Positions 1 to 11,700 of a stretch of 64,000 bases of DNA are shown one piece after another. The notes under the pieces were generated by a model. It was not told the DNA's origin and searched no databases. It saw nothing but the letters and a program-made list of their open reading frames with translations. The stretch lies in the NCBI GenBank assembly GCA_903813345.2, contig CAIIXF020000006.1, positions 8,294,989 through 8,358,988 of the forward strand. The letters are read 5' to 3'. Positions within the stretch are counted from its first letter, which is position 1, and the number at the start of each line of letters is the position of its first letter. The position numbers were made by a program, and so were the translations under genes. Origin of the DNA: Owenia fusiformis. Its lineage: Eukaryota > Annelida > Polychaeta > Sabellida > Oweniidae.

Positions 1-185
1 TAGCTTTGGGTTACTGATTGGAAAAGCTTAGTGTTCAAGTGGCAACTTGCCATGTGCACTCCATCATGGATTGATACGGTCAAATTATTATCGAATTTGG
101 CACAAATATAAACAGCGTCGTGCAGCTTGCCTTTGTATCATTCCAACACCTGAACACTATACGATTTAAAAGTCCAACTTACCCT

Positions 186-800
186 ACTATCACACCAAAC
201 TAGTTCTCACTACGTTCTCGAAAACGGGCTTCAACTTTTTACGAACGGACTGGACGTACTTAGAACCGTTTGGGGTCTTTTTACAAACTTCATCGAACGT
301 ACTTGAACGGGTAAGTCCTCTAGAACTTAGAACATGCTCAAAATGCTCTCGTGGTCGTCACGTTATGAACGAGTTAGCAAAAATATAGCTATCACACCAA
401 ACAAGTTGCAACTGCGTTCTTCAAAACTGGTTTTAAACTTTGTGCGAACTTCATGAACGTAGCTGCAACTTTCTAAGGACTATTTACGAACTTCATGAAC
501 GTTCTCAGATGGGAAGGTGATTTTAGAATTTTGAAATGATTCAAAATTCGATGGCGACCATACCGTTCTGTAATCAGGTCATGATGACCTTCTGGACTAA
601 GGGACGTGTTATACGACGTTGCACTCCGACAAGGTGCGACCTGAAAGAACTGCGAATGAGATGGACGTATTGAAGACTGTTTATGAACGAAGTAGCTAAT
701 TATTTTAGACATATTTCCCGACCACAGCCAGGTTGAACCCGTTTTACGATATTTTCGTAGGACTGGCAAGAACGGGTAAGAACTAGTTTGGTGTGATAGG
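186..800. mobile_element. DNA-transposon-like element with terminal inverted repeats
   Basis: The motif CTATCACACCAAACTAGTTC at about 186 recurs as its reverse complement at about 780-800, giving an element of roughly 615 bp with inverted ends. The interior is full of short GAACGT / CTTCATGAACGT variants in both orientations, and a variant of the terminal sequence recurs at about 385. Open frames in the region show no transposase similarity that I recognise, so it is probably a non-autonomous (MITE-like) element. The superfamily is not determined. Confidence 0.6.
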
Positions 801-807
801 GGGGTTA

Positions 808-950
808 GGTAGCAACACAATGGAATGAACTGCAGTTTATTTTAAAGAATATACAGTTGTTACAAAGAAGAGTGGATTCTTTCTCTTCTTTCACTACTTT
901 CACCCTAATCACTAATTCAATAGTTGAAGAGTAAACCAAAAAAAGTATTT
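808..950. repeat. Dispersed repeat, copy 1 (pair with 17262-17470)
   Basis: This stretch begins GGTAGCAACACAATGGAATG and contains TTATTTTAAAGAATATACAG and CAAAGAAGAGTG. A diverged copy with the same order of blocks is present at 17262-17470, inside an intron of the ankyrin gene. It directly abuts the right end of the TIR element at 186-800, so it may be part of a larger composite element. Confidence 0.6.
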
Positions 951-957
951 TGGGTGT

Positions 958-1150
958 AACCCTACTGTCACATCAAACTAATTCTCGAAAATGGACTTAA
1001 ACTGTGTCTGGACGTATTGGACGTACGTAGAAGCGCTTTTGATCTTTTTACAAAGTTCATGAACGTAGTCGAACTGGTAGCTCCTTCAGAACTTAGAGCA
1101 TGCTCAAAGTTTTCTGTTTGACGTCACGCTCTGCAGTTAGAACGAATGAC
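958..1150. mobile_element. Partial copy of the 186-800 TIR element family
   Basis: The sequence CCTACTGTCACATCAAACTA followed by a diverged version of the same GAACGT-rich interior repeats the left end of the element at 186-800. No matching inverted right end was found, so this is a truncated copy. Confidence 0.5.
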
Positions 1151-1869
1151 AACGTCATTTTTGGGTGAGCCCCAAAAACGGAGCACATTGTTTTAAAATC
1201 TGTATTGTACAGGGTGTTTCATATGTATGTATCCGCCTCTAAACTCATTCATGTAGCAACCCATCATGTGATATATCATTTTGTTCCTTATGAAAAGTTA
1301 AATAGGATTGGGAAGAGAGGGGTTTCCCTGAAAAAAGATACAATCCATCAAAATATGTGGGTAGGGGGTCATTTATAAGTAGTTTTGTAAGGAATTTTAA
1401 GCCAGTCCGGTGATCTGTTTACTTTGTCTGCTGCCCAATTTTAGTGATAAAGGTGGTACCATGGTCCCTGACCTCCCTATAAGCCACTGCATGAATCCCA
1501 TCTATATATCTTTGTGCATAACTGCCACAGACATGTACTGAGCTCAGCCATGGTGACAATAGCTAGAAATGTGCAATGCGGAAACTAAGGTCCTTTAAAT
1601 TGTCCTCAAAATTACCAGAACTTGCCGTCTAGATGACCGGTACCCACCATCTTTAGTACATTTTAGATGCATGAGCTTTAATGAGTTTCATTATTAAATG
1701 AAGGACAAGTACTTGCAAAGTATATGAGCATGTACAGCATATAATTCAGCAAATTCTGATTGAGAAGCTGGATTTTTATTGAGTTTATGGTTGTTTTTTT
1801 GTGATGTAGCTTTGTTATAATCACTTTAATATCTAAATTTAAAAGATGGATGTAGCATAATAAGCATAA
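1151..1869. other. Intergenic, no gene recognised
   Basis: Only short frames without recognisable protein similarity occur here. The AT content is typical of the window. No repeat structure stood out on reading. Confidence 0.4.
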
Positions 1870-2385
1870 AAATAATAGCATTCTGTGGAATAACTCTAAC
1901 ATTATATGGAATGGTCACCCTTTGGTTTTTTATTATTGGATAAAGAGAGGAATAATATTCATGAATGATACTGTCAAAAATGGTAGACTTTGTACTTATG
2001 AGGAATTGATATGTAAAATTGGAAAGACCGGTCAAACTATACTTCAATATGCCGAAAGCTTGCATAAAACAGGATTTGTATGAATTAAACAACACTGATG
2101 AAACATTGTATTTTAACAATATTAATATTAAGAATGTATCATCACAAAACATCAGAGAGTCACTTGTTCAAAAAAGAATATGTAAAATTAAATATAATGG
2201 CATAGACATATCTGAAAGAATATGGGAATCCCTTTTTCATTGTACAAAAGAAGCGTCATTGTTAGTTATACAATGGAAGATTTTGCACAACATATACCCT
2301 AATGGTACTTATCTCAAAAAATGTAAAATAGAAAATAGTGATTTATGCAAACAATGCAATGCAAGAGATGCACCCTTGGTATACG
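1870..2385 (+). pseudogene. Non-LTR retrotransposon (LINE) 3' ORF2 fragment, frameshifted
   Basis: The plus strand reads, with one frame change near 2040, the region that follows the fingers/palm of LINE reverse transcriptases: a W-N-x-N-I-x-W segment, a hydrophobic stretch leading to INDTVKNGRLCTYEEL-type sequence (about 1880-2035), then VIQWKILHNIYPNG and a C-x2-C pair (SDLCKQCN, about 2270-2370). The last part resembles the zf-RVT domain at the C-terminus of many metazoan LINE ORF2 proteins. The polymerase active-site YxDD part is absent and the reading frame is broken, so this is a 5'-truncated dead copy. The clade was not assigned. Confidence 0.65.
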
Positions 2386-2399
2386 CAGCTAACGAAAAT

Positions 2400-3300
2400 T
2401 GATCGGTACGGGTCAAAAGCTGGACCGGTACGGGTTAACGGTTTTATTTGAATTTAAAACAGCCATAACTTGCTAAATATTGACTTCCTCGTGTCTAATT
2501 TGAAATATATGATTCCTCCCGATGCTTTTAAGTACCCTAATTTTTTACAGATTTTTAAACGGACCAAAACTCTCTAAATGCGCATTTATGCTCTTTTCTC
2601 TCGAGAACGACTGTCTCATTTTCACGATAACTTTTATTTAGTACTTCTAACATATAAGATCTATTTTTCCCCATCAAGGTATGATGTAAATTACATGCTA
2701 TTTACATCTTGTGAGTTTCAGAGACGCGCGTTTGATTTTATAAAAAATGCCAAACTTTGTGACAAAGAATTTCATTCTGCTTGCAGCGAGAAGACGGACC
2801 GGTTCGGGGCAAAATATTGATCAGGCCCGATCAAGTGTCGAAAAACGAATCTAAAACATCGCAATTTAAATCAAAACTTCCTCGTGGGGAAAATATGGCG
2901 CCAACTCACTTCTCGCGAGATAAACCCTTACATAAAATTACCCCACAAAAAATTACCCTTACAAAATAGTTGCTCTAAATACAAAAGCTATACCTCAAGT
3001 AACTAAATAACATGTATTACCCTGACCCTGCAGCTGTATTATTCGCGCTCCAAGCGGAAGGGAAGTAGCGAGACTGGGAATAAGGTTGGCATTTGCAAGG
3101 GTAGCCGACCCAGGGTCGCTACAGTATTTTATGGCAAGCCAGTTAAACGATAATAAAAAGTTAGGTCTGACTGAAATGAAGCCAGATTTATTTTACGAAA
3201 CGCTCATTATCAAGAAAATTATTCATGATTTTAAATATAAGAACTGTGAAGAAAATGTATTGTCTTTATACGAGAGCGAAAAAGTTCTGAGTTTGTAAAT
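2400..3300 (+). other. Unexplained stretch with two short open frames
   Basis: Frames at 2578-2820 and 3086-3298 encode 80 and 70 residues without recognised similarity. Two related short phrases occur, GGACCGGTACGGGT at about 2430 and GGACCGGTTCGGGGC at about 2797, suggesting the ends or repeats of an inserted element between the LINE fragment and the Tc1 relic. No function is proposed. Confidence 0.3.
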
Positions 3301-3438
3301 ATTTTGTAATGTATATGTAAATATGTTATATACTAAGTAACTGACCTCATGTAGTGTTACAAAGGGTGGGTCAAATGCATTTTCTTGCATAACTTACACT
3401 TTTGCTTACATTTCTTACAATCAGACAACATTTTGACT

Positions 3439-4459
3439 ATGCCAAGACGTCACTTGAATGCAACTGAGGTTGCTAGAGCACTAGGGATGCTTGAAGCTGG
3501 CTTTAGCCAGCGATGGGTAGCTGAAGTGATGGGTGTATCCCATAGTGTCATAAGTCGAGCAAGCCAACGGCACTGGGAGACAGGGTAATACACAGAGAGG
3601 CCCCGCAGTGGCCGACCATCTGCAACAACCCCAAGAGATGACCACTATTTGATGAATCTCAGCCTCCGCAACCGCTTTAGTAGTACTAGTGCCCCCGACT
3701 CAATAATGCCTTTGCTGATGCTACTGGAGTCGTTGTTTCCACTCAAACCATCCGTAACAGACTTCATAGAGCAAATATGCATGCCCGAAGGCCTGTAACG
3801 CGTGTCCCACTGACCCCTGTCCACAGAAGAATCCGTCTCAACTGGGCCCGTGAGCATGTCAGATGGACCCAACAGCAGGGAAGTGTTATGTTCACTGATG
3901 AGAGCAGGCTCACTCTTGATCACAATGATGGACGTGTTAGAGTCTACAGAAGACAAGGAGAGAGCTATACTGATGCTTGTGTCACAGAACATGACCGCTA
4001 TGGGGGAGACAGTATCATGGTGTGGGGAGACATTTCCTTTGATAACTGTACTCGGCTGTATGTGGTTCCCGGGGGAGCAATGACACGATACAGGGATGAG
4101 GTCATTGATCCCATTGTGTTACCCTTTGCAGAATATGCTGGGGAAAACTTTGTTTTTATGGATGACAATGCCCGCCCCCATCGAGCTAGGTTGGTGACCG
4201 AGTACCTAGAGGACCATGGGATCAACTACATGGACTGGCCTGCAAGATCTCCAGACTTAAATCCGATTGAGCATGCCTGAGACATGTTGGGGAGGAGTAT
4301 TGAAGAGCTTGAAGTTCAACCAGGTGAGATACAGCAACTGGCAATGGCTCTAGAGACTGCATGGGACGCTATGGACGTTTAAGAGATGTCAATGACCTCA
4401 TAAACTCGATAAGACGGCGATGTCAAGCTGTTATTGCAGCTAGAGGTAGCCACATTTGA
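3439..4459 (+). pseudogene. Tc1-like (IS630/Tc1/mariner) transposase, inactivated
   Basis: Reading across breaks gives a full-length Tc1-type transposase. The start MPRRHLNATEVARALGMLEA carries an N-terminal helix-turn-helix. RPRSGRPSATT is the GRPR-like linker. Then come the catalytic core pieces: FTDES (first Asp), MDDNARPHRA (second Asp) and PDLNPIEHA (Glu), i.e. a DDE triad of DD34E type. Breaks seen are an in-frame TAA near 3587, frame changes between about 3660 and 3700, a TGA at about 4278 right after NPIEHA where a Trp codon is usual, and another frame change near 4370. The Tc1 C-terminal tail ends at a TGA at 4457-4459. Clear terminal inverted repeats were not found, so the ends are undefined. 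Confidence 0.85.
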
Positions 4460-4804
4460 CATTGAGACTGATTTAAAGACATTCAAACCAAAATCTTGAA
4501 AAAATGTGTTTTGACTTTTGATCCTGTATGTCCATCTTGAGATCTCTGTTTCATTTCTGTTTTCCAATAACAACACATTATTATGCATTGAAAAAAGTAA
4601 TGTGAAAATAAAAAAAGTGGTCCATAACATTTTGAGGAGTATATGTTACTTAATAATGAGATATAATAGTATAATCATTGGTATTACAAACTAGTACCCT
4701 GTATGATATTTGATAAATATAAAAGTTATTTTTTGGAGCATTCTCTATAGCCATTTTGTAGGGAAAATGATGAAAAAATGTATGTAATCTCTTAATTTGA
4801 AGTA

Positions 4805-4903
4805 TGACTTGAATCGATTGCAAACTTCATATTTGCACATTTGATGAGATAAACCATTTGTGTCATATTTTGAAATTATTAAGTTTGCAATCGATTCAGG
4901 TCA
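4805..4903. repeat. Foldback hairpin, 23-bp arms
   Basis: Positions 4805-4827 and 4881-4903 are reverse complements over 23 bp with one mismatch; the core is GAATCGATTGCAAACTT. They are separated by 53 bases. This is a small snapback element or the two ends of a very short MITE. No coding potential. Confidence 0.75.
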
Positions 4904-5186
4904 AAGTGTATTTTTGGTATTTTTGTGATAATCAATAGAAACCAGTGGCCTCTATTGGGATATGCTGATATCCTCATGTTAAGTCAATGATGCACAGCCC
5001 CATGTAAGCCAATACAACCTTACTGAACTAAATGACCCCTATCTCAGCCTAAGCTTATTTGTGCCCGAGCACTTTAAATTATATGATATTCTATTCTTCA
5101 TGTTACACCTACGAATGATTCATTTTGACCATGGGGGTATATGCCAATTATCGCACCTTTTCCTTTGCACTAAGTCTTAGTGTCTA

Positions 5187-6021
5187 CGAGGGTTGTCCAA
5201 GAAGTAATGCACTATATGCTCTATCAATTTATCAATTATTAATATTTTGCCATGAAATTTTCAGTAGATGTTCCTTAGAAACATTTTGATTATTCAAAAT
5301 ATTGACCTTTGCATGTTTTGCACTTTTGATGCTTGTCAGGTCGAACACTTTTGGCAATTTCTTCCACCATGACTTGTGGACTTTTTACATCCCATGTTTG
5401 GAGTTGTCATCAAGGGACCAGTCATCAGTTTTAAGAAATACATTTTAAGATACTATATTACTATGAGCACATCCTAGATTTAATGGATGTATATTGCACA
5501 GTGTCCCATGTCACATTTTATCGAAATATTGCCCTTTGCATGCTATGTACTTTTGATGCCTGTCAGGTCAAACACTCTTGGTAATTTCTTCCACTGTGAC
5601 TTGTGGCGTTTTTGCCTCCCATGTTTGGAGTTGTCATCCAGGGTCAAATCATCTCTTTTAAATCTCTTCTGCCACCTCATAATTGTAGTTCTATCTGGTG
5701 TTTACTCCTTTCATACTTTCTTCATGGTTGCATAAGTTTGTGTGGCTGTGAGTCCATTTCTTGACTGACTAAATTTGAATTTGTGACTGTTGAACTAAGG
5801 CATTATGACATCACAGTGCAAAATGTCATTATTTGTACTTGGGGAACATCATACTGAATAAATTTAACAATTTCCCTGTGTTGCTATAGCAACCATTGTA
5901 AGACTTAATATTAATGTATGATACTGAAACTTCAGTAGTAATATTCGCAAAATTTCAGCTGAATTGAAGATTATTAGAGAAAGTTAGAGCATATAGTGCA
6001 TTACTTCTGGGACAACCCTCG
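5187..6021 (-). mobile_element. Mariner-like degenerate element with ~35-bp TIRs
   Basis: Both ends carry CGAGGGTTGTCC followed by AGAAGTAATGCACTATAT (5187-5220 and, inverted, 5987-6021), with one or two mismatches. On the minus strand about 5580-5710 reads a mariner-type helix-turn-helix with RWQKRFKRDDLTLDD followed by a basic GR-linker-like segment, but the frame is broken. The catalytic domain is missing. An internal block of about 130 bp is present twice (5305-5435 and 5527-5660). The element therefore looks like an internally deleted and duplicated, non-autonomous mariner relative. A TA lies just left of the left end; the right flank is less clear. Confidence 0.7.
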
Positions 6022-6439
6022 AATACCACAGATGGGACGTTTACATAATCTACTAATCATATCATTTACCCAATAAGTCGAGGAATATCTTTGAATACTT
6101 CATTTGTTCAAATTATTGCATTATTATACTCCGACCAATTTTACAAACATATAAGAGGTCATTAATGGTCAAATCTGAGATATATGGACGTCGAGCTAGC
6201 AGATGATGGTTTCACTTGTTTTAAGCAAACGAAAATGAAAATATGCACCAGTTTACTTAATTTTATTAAAACATTCACAAAGGTCCAAACTTGATACTTA
6301 TTAATGTTTATGCGATTAGTCAATATACACTCATTTGTATAGAATGATCCCAGGGAATGATATGAGTGTTCCACTTCCATCATGTCTTTTGTAACCAAAT
6401 TTTCCTATTTTGAGTCATAGTAAATGATTAAGAAAATAG

Positions 6440-6580
6440 CAAATATTTACCATTAAGAGGCCAATGAAGGTCAACCGAAATCTAAGGTCATATGAAGTCC
6501 TGAGAACTTGTGGATGATTGTTCTAAAATTAGGGGTTGAGGCAAGTTGAAAAATTACAGATCTTTTACCTTTTTGAACTG
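6440..6580 (+). repeat. Single degenerate monomer of the GGTCA-rich tandem element
   Basis: A lone diverged unit contains GAAGGTCAA, then TGAGAACTTGTGGATGAT, then GGCAAGTTGAAAAA and ACCTTTTTGA in the same order as the monomers at 30494-31165 and 53661-55641. It indicates an old solo copy or a broken element. Confidence 0.5.
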
Positions 6581-6617
6581 AAATATATCAATAACAGTAA
6601 TACATATAGACACATTG

Positions 6618-7268
6618 TTAACTGTACTTAGACAGGAGAGACATCAGTTCAAGAACAGGTCTTAGACAGAAAGACATCTCAAGATCGCTATTCTGATTTG
6701 ATGTATCGTTTCGTGTTGCAATTATATCTGAATCAAAATGGATTCTCCGCTTCTTCCTGCCATTGTTCCCGTTCATGATATCCTTGGTACAGATTAAAGG
6801 CGAAAATCCCTCATGGTTGTTTTCCCTATAAATAAATTATTCTGCAATTACAATTAACATAGCTTTAATTAAGAATCTAAAATTGCCCCCTGGTTCCCTG
6901 GTAGTCAACATTGAACCCCCATGCATTGTGTGAAAATGATTTAACCAATGACGCAGATTAGAGGCCGATATACATTGTATATCATAGAATCAGAGCTCGA
7001 TCTTGGTAGGTCTTCAAGACCCACACCTCACTCACCTGCAGTATTCAATCCGGCATTCGTGGCTTTCCCAATCTGTACAAGTCAACGGTGTAATTGTACA
7101 GTGCCCATATGGCCAACAGTCCCAGAACTGGGCTGGCCATGGCTGCCCGAGATCTCCGCACCAGTTAAGTGGATCTTTCGTTAAACAAGCGTCACCAACG
7201 GCTTCTGTAACTCCAGTGTGTGCGATCAGCACTAACCACGAGCAAATAATAGTCAAGGCACTCAACAT
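6618..7268 (-). CDS. Small secreted Cys-rich protein (two-exon model, second exon tentative)
   Basis: Exon 1 is 7036-7268. An ATG at 7266-7268 opens a typical signal peptide (MLSALTIICSWLVLIAHTG...), followed by a mature part with seven Cys (spacing 8, 13, 5, 6, 7 and 4 residues between them) and many Trp, ending at a good donor (CAG|GTGAG, phase 2). A compatible phase-2 acceptor at 6756 opens a 46-codon exon with a stop at 6618-6620. It begins with a basic KKRR run and adds an eighth Cys, giving 123 aa. The acceptor lacks a strong pyrimidine tract, so exon 2 is uncertain. I recognise no family; a secreted disulfide-rich peptide or a prohormone with a dibasic cleavage site are both possible. 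The plus strand frame over the same bases looks like a shadow. Confidence 0.45.
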
Positions 7269-7329
7269 TCTTGACCTACCAACTCTACCTGCGATTCACA
7301 ATCATTTCAAACATTCAAAATAAATGAAT

Positions 7330-8400
7330 CTGACCTCTCCCCTCTCAATTGTTTTTTCCATAGAAATAATTTCAATTTTCCTTATACCTACTCAATCGGG
7401 CAGATAAATAAAACAGAGAGGAAAACTAGTCCCCAGAGGATATTGATAATATATTCTTATATTACTTTTAGTATGCTCGCAATTCTCAATTTTCAAATAA
7501 TGATCATTTTAATTTTGAAGCTGATTTTAATTTTTGATAAGGGGGCTTTAATTCTCGAGGGGTCATCACAATAATACACGTCCACTTACACTGTATTATT
7601 GTATGTATTCTTTGTACAAATGATTAATTTAATAAAAAAAAATAAAAAAAATACACGTCTCTGTAAAAACGTGTAGCATAACTAAGTAGATGAACTATAC
7701 GTACCTCTAGTAGGGAGTGCTGAGGGAGTGGAAGCTTAAAGACGTAATCTGATTCCTCACTTATGAAACTAAAATATTCCGTCACCTTGATCCAAGTTTT
7801 TAATATCCGATTGAACATTTACTGTTACATTTAGCTGATTTCCTATCTAAAAAGCATACATAACCAATGATAACGTTCTTTGAAATGTAAAATACATTGA
7901 TAATATTGTTTCAACAAAAATATCAGCCGTTATCGTGCATTAAGAGGCTTTGAGTTAGGAAATGTTAACAATGTATTGATAATAAATGAAATACAACAAC
8001 AATGGATAGCTTCATCGACAAGGAAATGATGACAGGCTATCTTCTATAGCTTATATTAAATCATTCATATCAGACTGTGCTTCTTTTTCATCTCAATTAA
8101 TTACCAATTACACCAAGGGCCTGTTTCTCGACTCACAAATACCTTTGAAAATCCAGTTTCTTTTCAAATACCTCTGAAGTCCCATTTTCCACACTCATTT
8201 TTCATGGCTAGGATCTGACATGATAATCCCACAGATCAGAGCATTTCATTTGTTAGAAAAGGAGATGTCACGATTATCAGAATGAAAACACCAGTCGACT
8301 CGCCTGATTTTACAATTAATGTTATCCAAGTATGGTATTTTCGCTATTAAATGTTTCACTATATCATATTTCAATTTGAAATAACAAACATATTGGTTTA
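7330..8400. other. Intergenic, AT-rich, no gene seen
   Basis: Reading both strands showed no exon-like frame and no strong repeat. The region separates the small secreted protein gene from the 3' end of the ankyrin gene; both are on the minus strand. Confidence 0.4.
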
Positions 8401-8404
8401 AATC

Positions 8405-8410
8405 TTTATT
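8405..8410 (-). promoter_or_regulatory. Candidate polyadenylation signal of the ankyrin gene
   Basis: AATAAA on the minus strand about 335 bp past the stop codon at 8743-8745. It is the first perfect hexamer I noticed downstream of that gene. Confidence 0.35.
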
Positions 8411-8742
8411 CTTGTATTTTCGTATTATTATGGGATTTTAAGTTTTAAATTGGATGAAAACCTCATCGGTTTTTAATCTAAATTGCCATAGCCTCTACTG
8501 TGTATATGTATCATCCATGTACCGGAAATGATATAAAATAACTTTGAAATTAAAAATATTGAATTAAAATAATGTAATTATAATTGCTCTTATCTATGTT
8601 TCTATGTCCCCACATGGACAAAATGTATTAAATGATATCAAAAAGAATTTGAAAAATGCTAGCTTAGTATTATCCATGTTCATGTGAATCAATCATTGTT
8701 CAACAAGTTCCTATCTCAATAGTTTTCAGCCCAAAATCGTCA

Positions 8743-11700
8743 CTAAACTGGGTCCAAGGTCCTTGCATCAATTAATATTTGCTCGATGAGCTCACTTCCT
8801 CTCATACTTTTGTACTCTGCTGGTTTCCTGCCATCCTAAAAATGGAAATGGTTCACTAAATTATTTATCATCAAGACATTATTCAGCGATTGATTCGAAA
8901 TTATGTCATACAGTCATTTTAATTCATACAGATTATTTTTCAACCATATTAAAATTTAGATTTGGAATTCTTCATTTCATTTCCATGTACTTTTATATGA
9001 ATTTCGATTTACATATGCCATTAGATGCGTCGAGTCATTTTCAATCAATAATGGCATTTTCATTTACTCTAACGTACACTGATATTCTGTGATACCTTCT
9101 AAATATTTACCTTGTCTAGACTTTCTTCATATTCCCTAGGATTTCTCTCCATTATGAGAGCGAGGAATGGTTCAGCTTGATCATCTGGTAAGGAATAGGC
9201 ATAGTGAAGTGGGTACCTATTGCACTGGAATATGTTAGGGAATTATGATACATTTTGTTAACTAATAGTTGGATTTTGGCATTGGTATAGATAAGATTTA
9301 CCATACAAATGCATGTAAGTCATTGTCGAATATATGTATCGCAAGATCAATTCTCAATCATATGGCAATACGTAATGAAGATAAACTAGACCAGTCCTTT
9401 TAAAACCCATGTGTGTACATTAAATAGTACAACGTTTGATATGTCTAGACTCTGGTATATCATAAGATCTTATTGTGCATTTTGTATCAACTTACATTAT
9501 CAGGTATTCCTCTCAGTACAGGTCTGGTGATCACAAGTTGCTCTGCTGCTTTAAACTGGTTGTGAACTATAGCCTTTATCAATGCACTGTACCCATGCTA
9601 AAATAAGATCCGTACATATGATGCGAACAAACTAATGGTCTATCATTAAAGACACAAAACATTCACATGCCAAAATGTCATCTCCTGATTTCAATTACAT
9701 TCAATCGCCGATGCCGACCATAGATCATAGAAAATGGTGTTTTATCAGGTTAAACCTATCAATTGGTACTGAGTGTGTCTTTAAAACTACATACCCTATC
9801 TTGAAAATTGAGTATGTTATGTTGTTGTATGTCATCCTGGTTTCCTTCGGACGCTGCTTCAAGAAGTTTTACACCTCGTTGCTGCAGTGTCTCTACATTG
9901 TTCAGTGTATCTAATAACTCATTGTCTCTCTTCTCTAGCGCTAACTGGTTTGGAGTCTTCCCACTTCCCATCTGTGAAATCTGAAGATTTTCTGACCCAT
10001 AGAACTTAGCGATGAGATGCTGGACAAACATGTGCTTCAGATTCTTCATAATGTATTCATCTATAGCTTGCATAACATCAATACGCTTCATCTTTATGGC
10101 TAGCTCCCGTGCATTTACACCATCCTAAAGTGAAAATACAAATTATTATCACATCCGATGAACTATCATGCTATGGAATAAAGTCAAACCAACCAAATCT
10201 CAGATCTTATGTTGAAAATATAAGAAATATCAAAATCAGGCAAGTTACATGTAAATATTGTAACATTACACCATATCTTTTTACATATGATATTTTATAA
10301 ATTATTTATGCTTTGAAATATTGTATTCCTACCTTGTTTCTCTCAACTACACAATGACCTGCCCTCATGGTAAGTAACCACTTAATGAAGTCGACCGGCA
10401 TGTTCTCTTCAATAGCCCTTAGGAACAGAGTATTCCCAAGCCTGTCTTTTTCTTTTTCACCCATTGTTCTTCTGTGCCACATATATTTTGCCATTTCTAC
10501 TGGAGAATCTTCTGTGAAGGCTTTGAACATCAGGGGAATAGTGCAATCACCCTATAGACATTACTTGTTTGATTTAATTAATTATTTTTATTAGTTAATT
10601 GTTTTATTGTTGGTAGGTTGCAATACAAGGTTAATGACGTTCCAGCTTTTAAAGGTCAATGGTATTAGTCTGGCATTATCATTTACATCATTGGAATCTC
10701 AAAAGAAAGAATTTTACTGTTTACTAAGTACACTGATAATATTTGTGATCAGGTAATTCACTGTATTACTTGATTGGTGAAATATACTTTCTCCAGTGAT
10801 AAGGCTTTTTAGAATTTATCAATGAATCAAAAACACCTAACTCAGTTTTAATCCTGTTTTAATTTACACACCTGTGCATTTTCCTGTACCCGTATGTTGA
10901 CGCTAGCCTTCCCTCTCTCAATAAGTGTTTTCACAATGTCGAAGTTGTGTATGTCTATAGCACATGATAAAGCTGTCTTCCCCGTTTTACTCTGAAATAA
11001 TCAACTTGAATAATTTCCAAGCATATACAAACGTGGTATACAATGTTTTAGTGTATGTTGATCAATGTAGTTATATCAAAAAATTTCGAACTCAACTACT
11101 CAAATATTAATCCATTCTTTTGGAAAACATACTAACTTTGATTTTTGAGATGTAAAATGTATTTCTCTTTCATAATCTAACATTACAATGCTATTTCTCT
11201 TACATTATCTTTTACATATCCTAACATTGCAATGCTATTTCTCTTACATTATCTTTTACAGATCCTAACATTACAATGCTATTTCTCTTACATTATCTTT
11301 TACATATCCTAACATTACAATGCTATTTCTCTTACATTATCTTTTACAGATCCTAACATTACAATGCTATTTCTCTTACATCATCTTTTACATATCCTAA
11401 CATTGCAATGCTATTTCTCTTACATTATCTTTTACAGATCCTAACATTACAATGCTATTTCTCTGACATTATCTTTTACATATCCTAACATTACAATGCT
11501 ATTTCTCTTGCATTATCTAACATTCAGTGAATTATTTTGTTTACATATTACACTTTTCCACATATTTTAACGTGTTGAATAAAATATACGACTATGTTAA
11601 ACAATAGGCAATTTATTAAGGATCATTACTTTTGCTATAATAAAGAAACGTGTACCTTATTATGCCGCATGTTAATGTTGATATTTTTCTTGTCTGCCAA

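Noticed and set aside
7003-7323. Plus-strand 106-residue frame
   Set aside because: It overlaps the minus-strand Cys-rich exon, which has a signal peptide and a donor site; the plus frame has no recognisable features.
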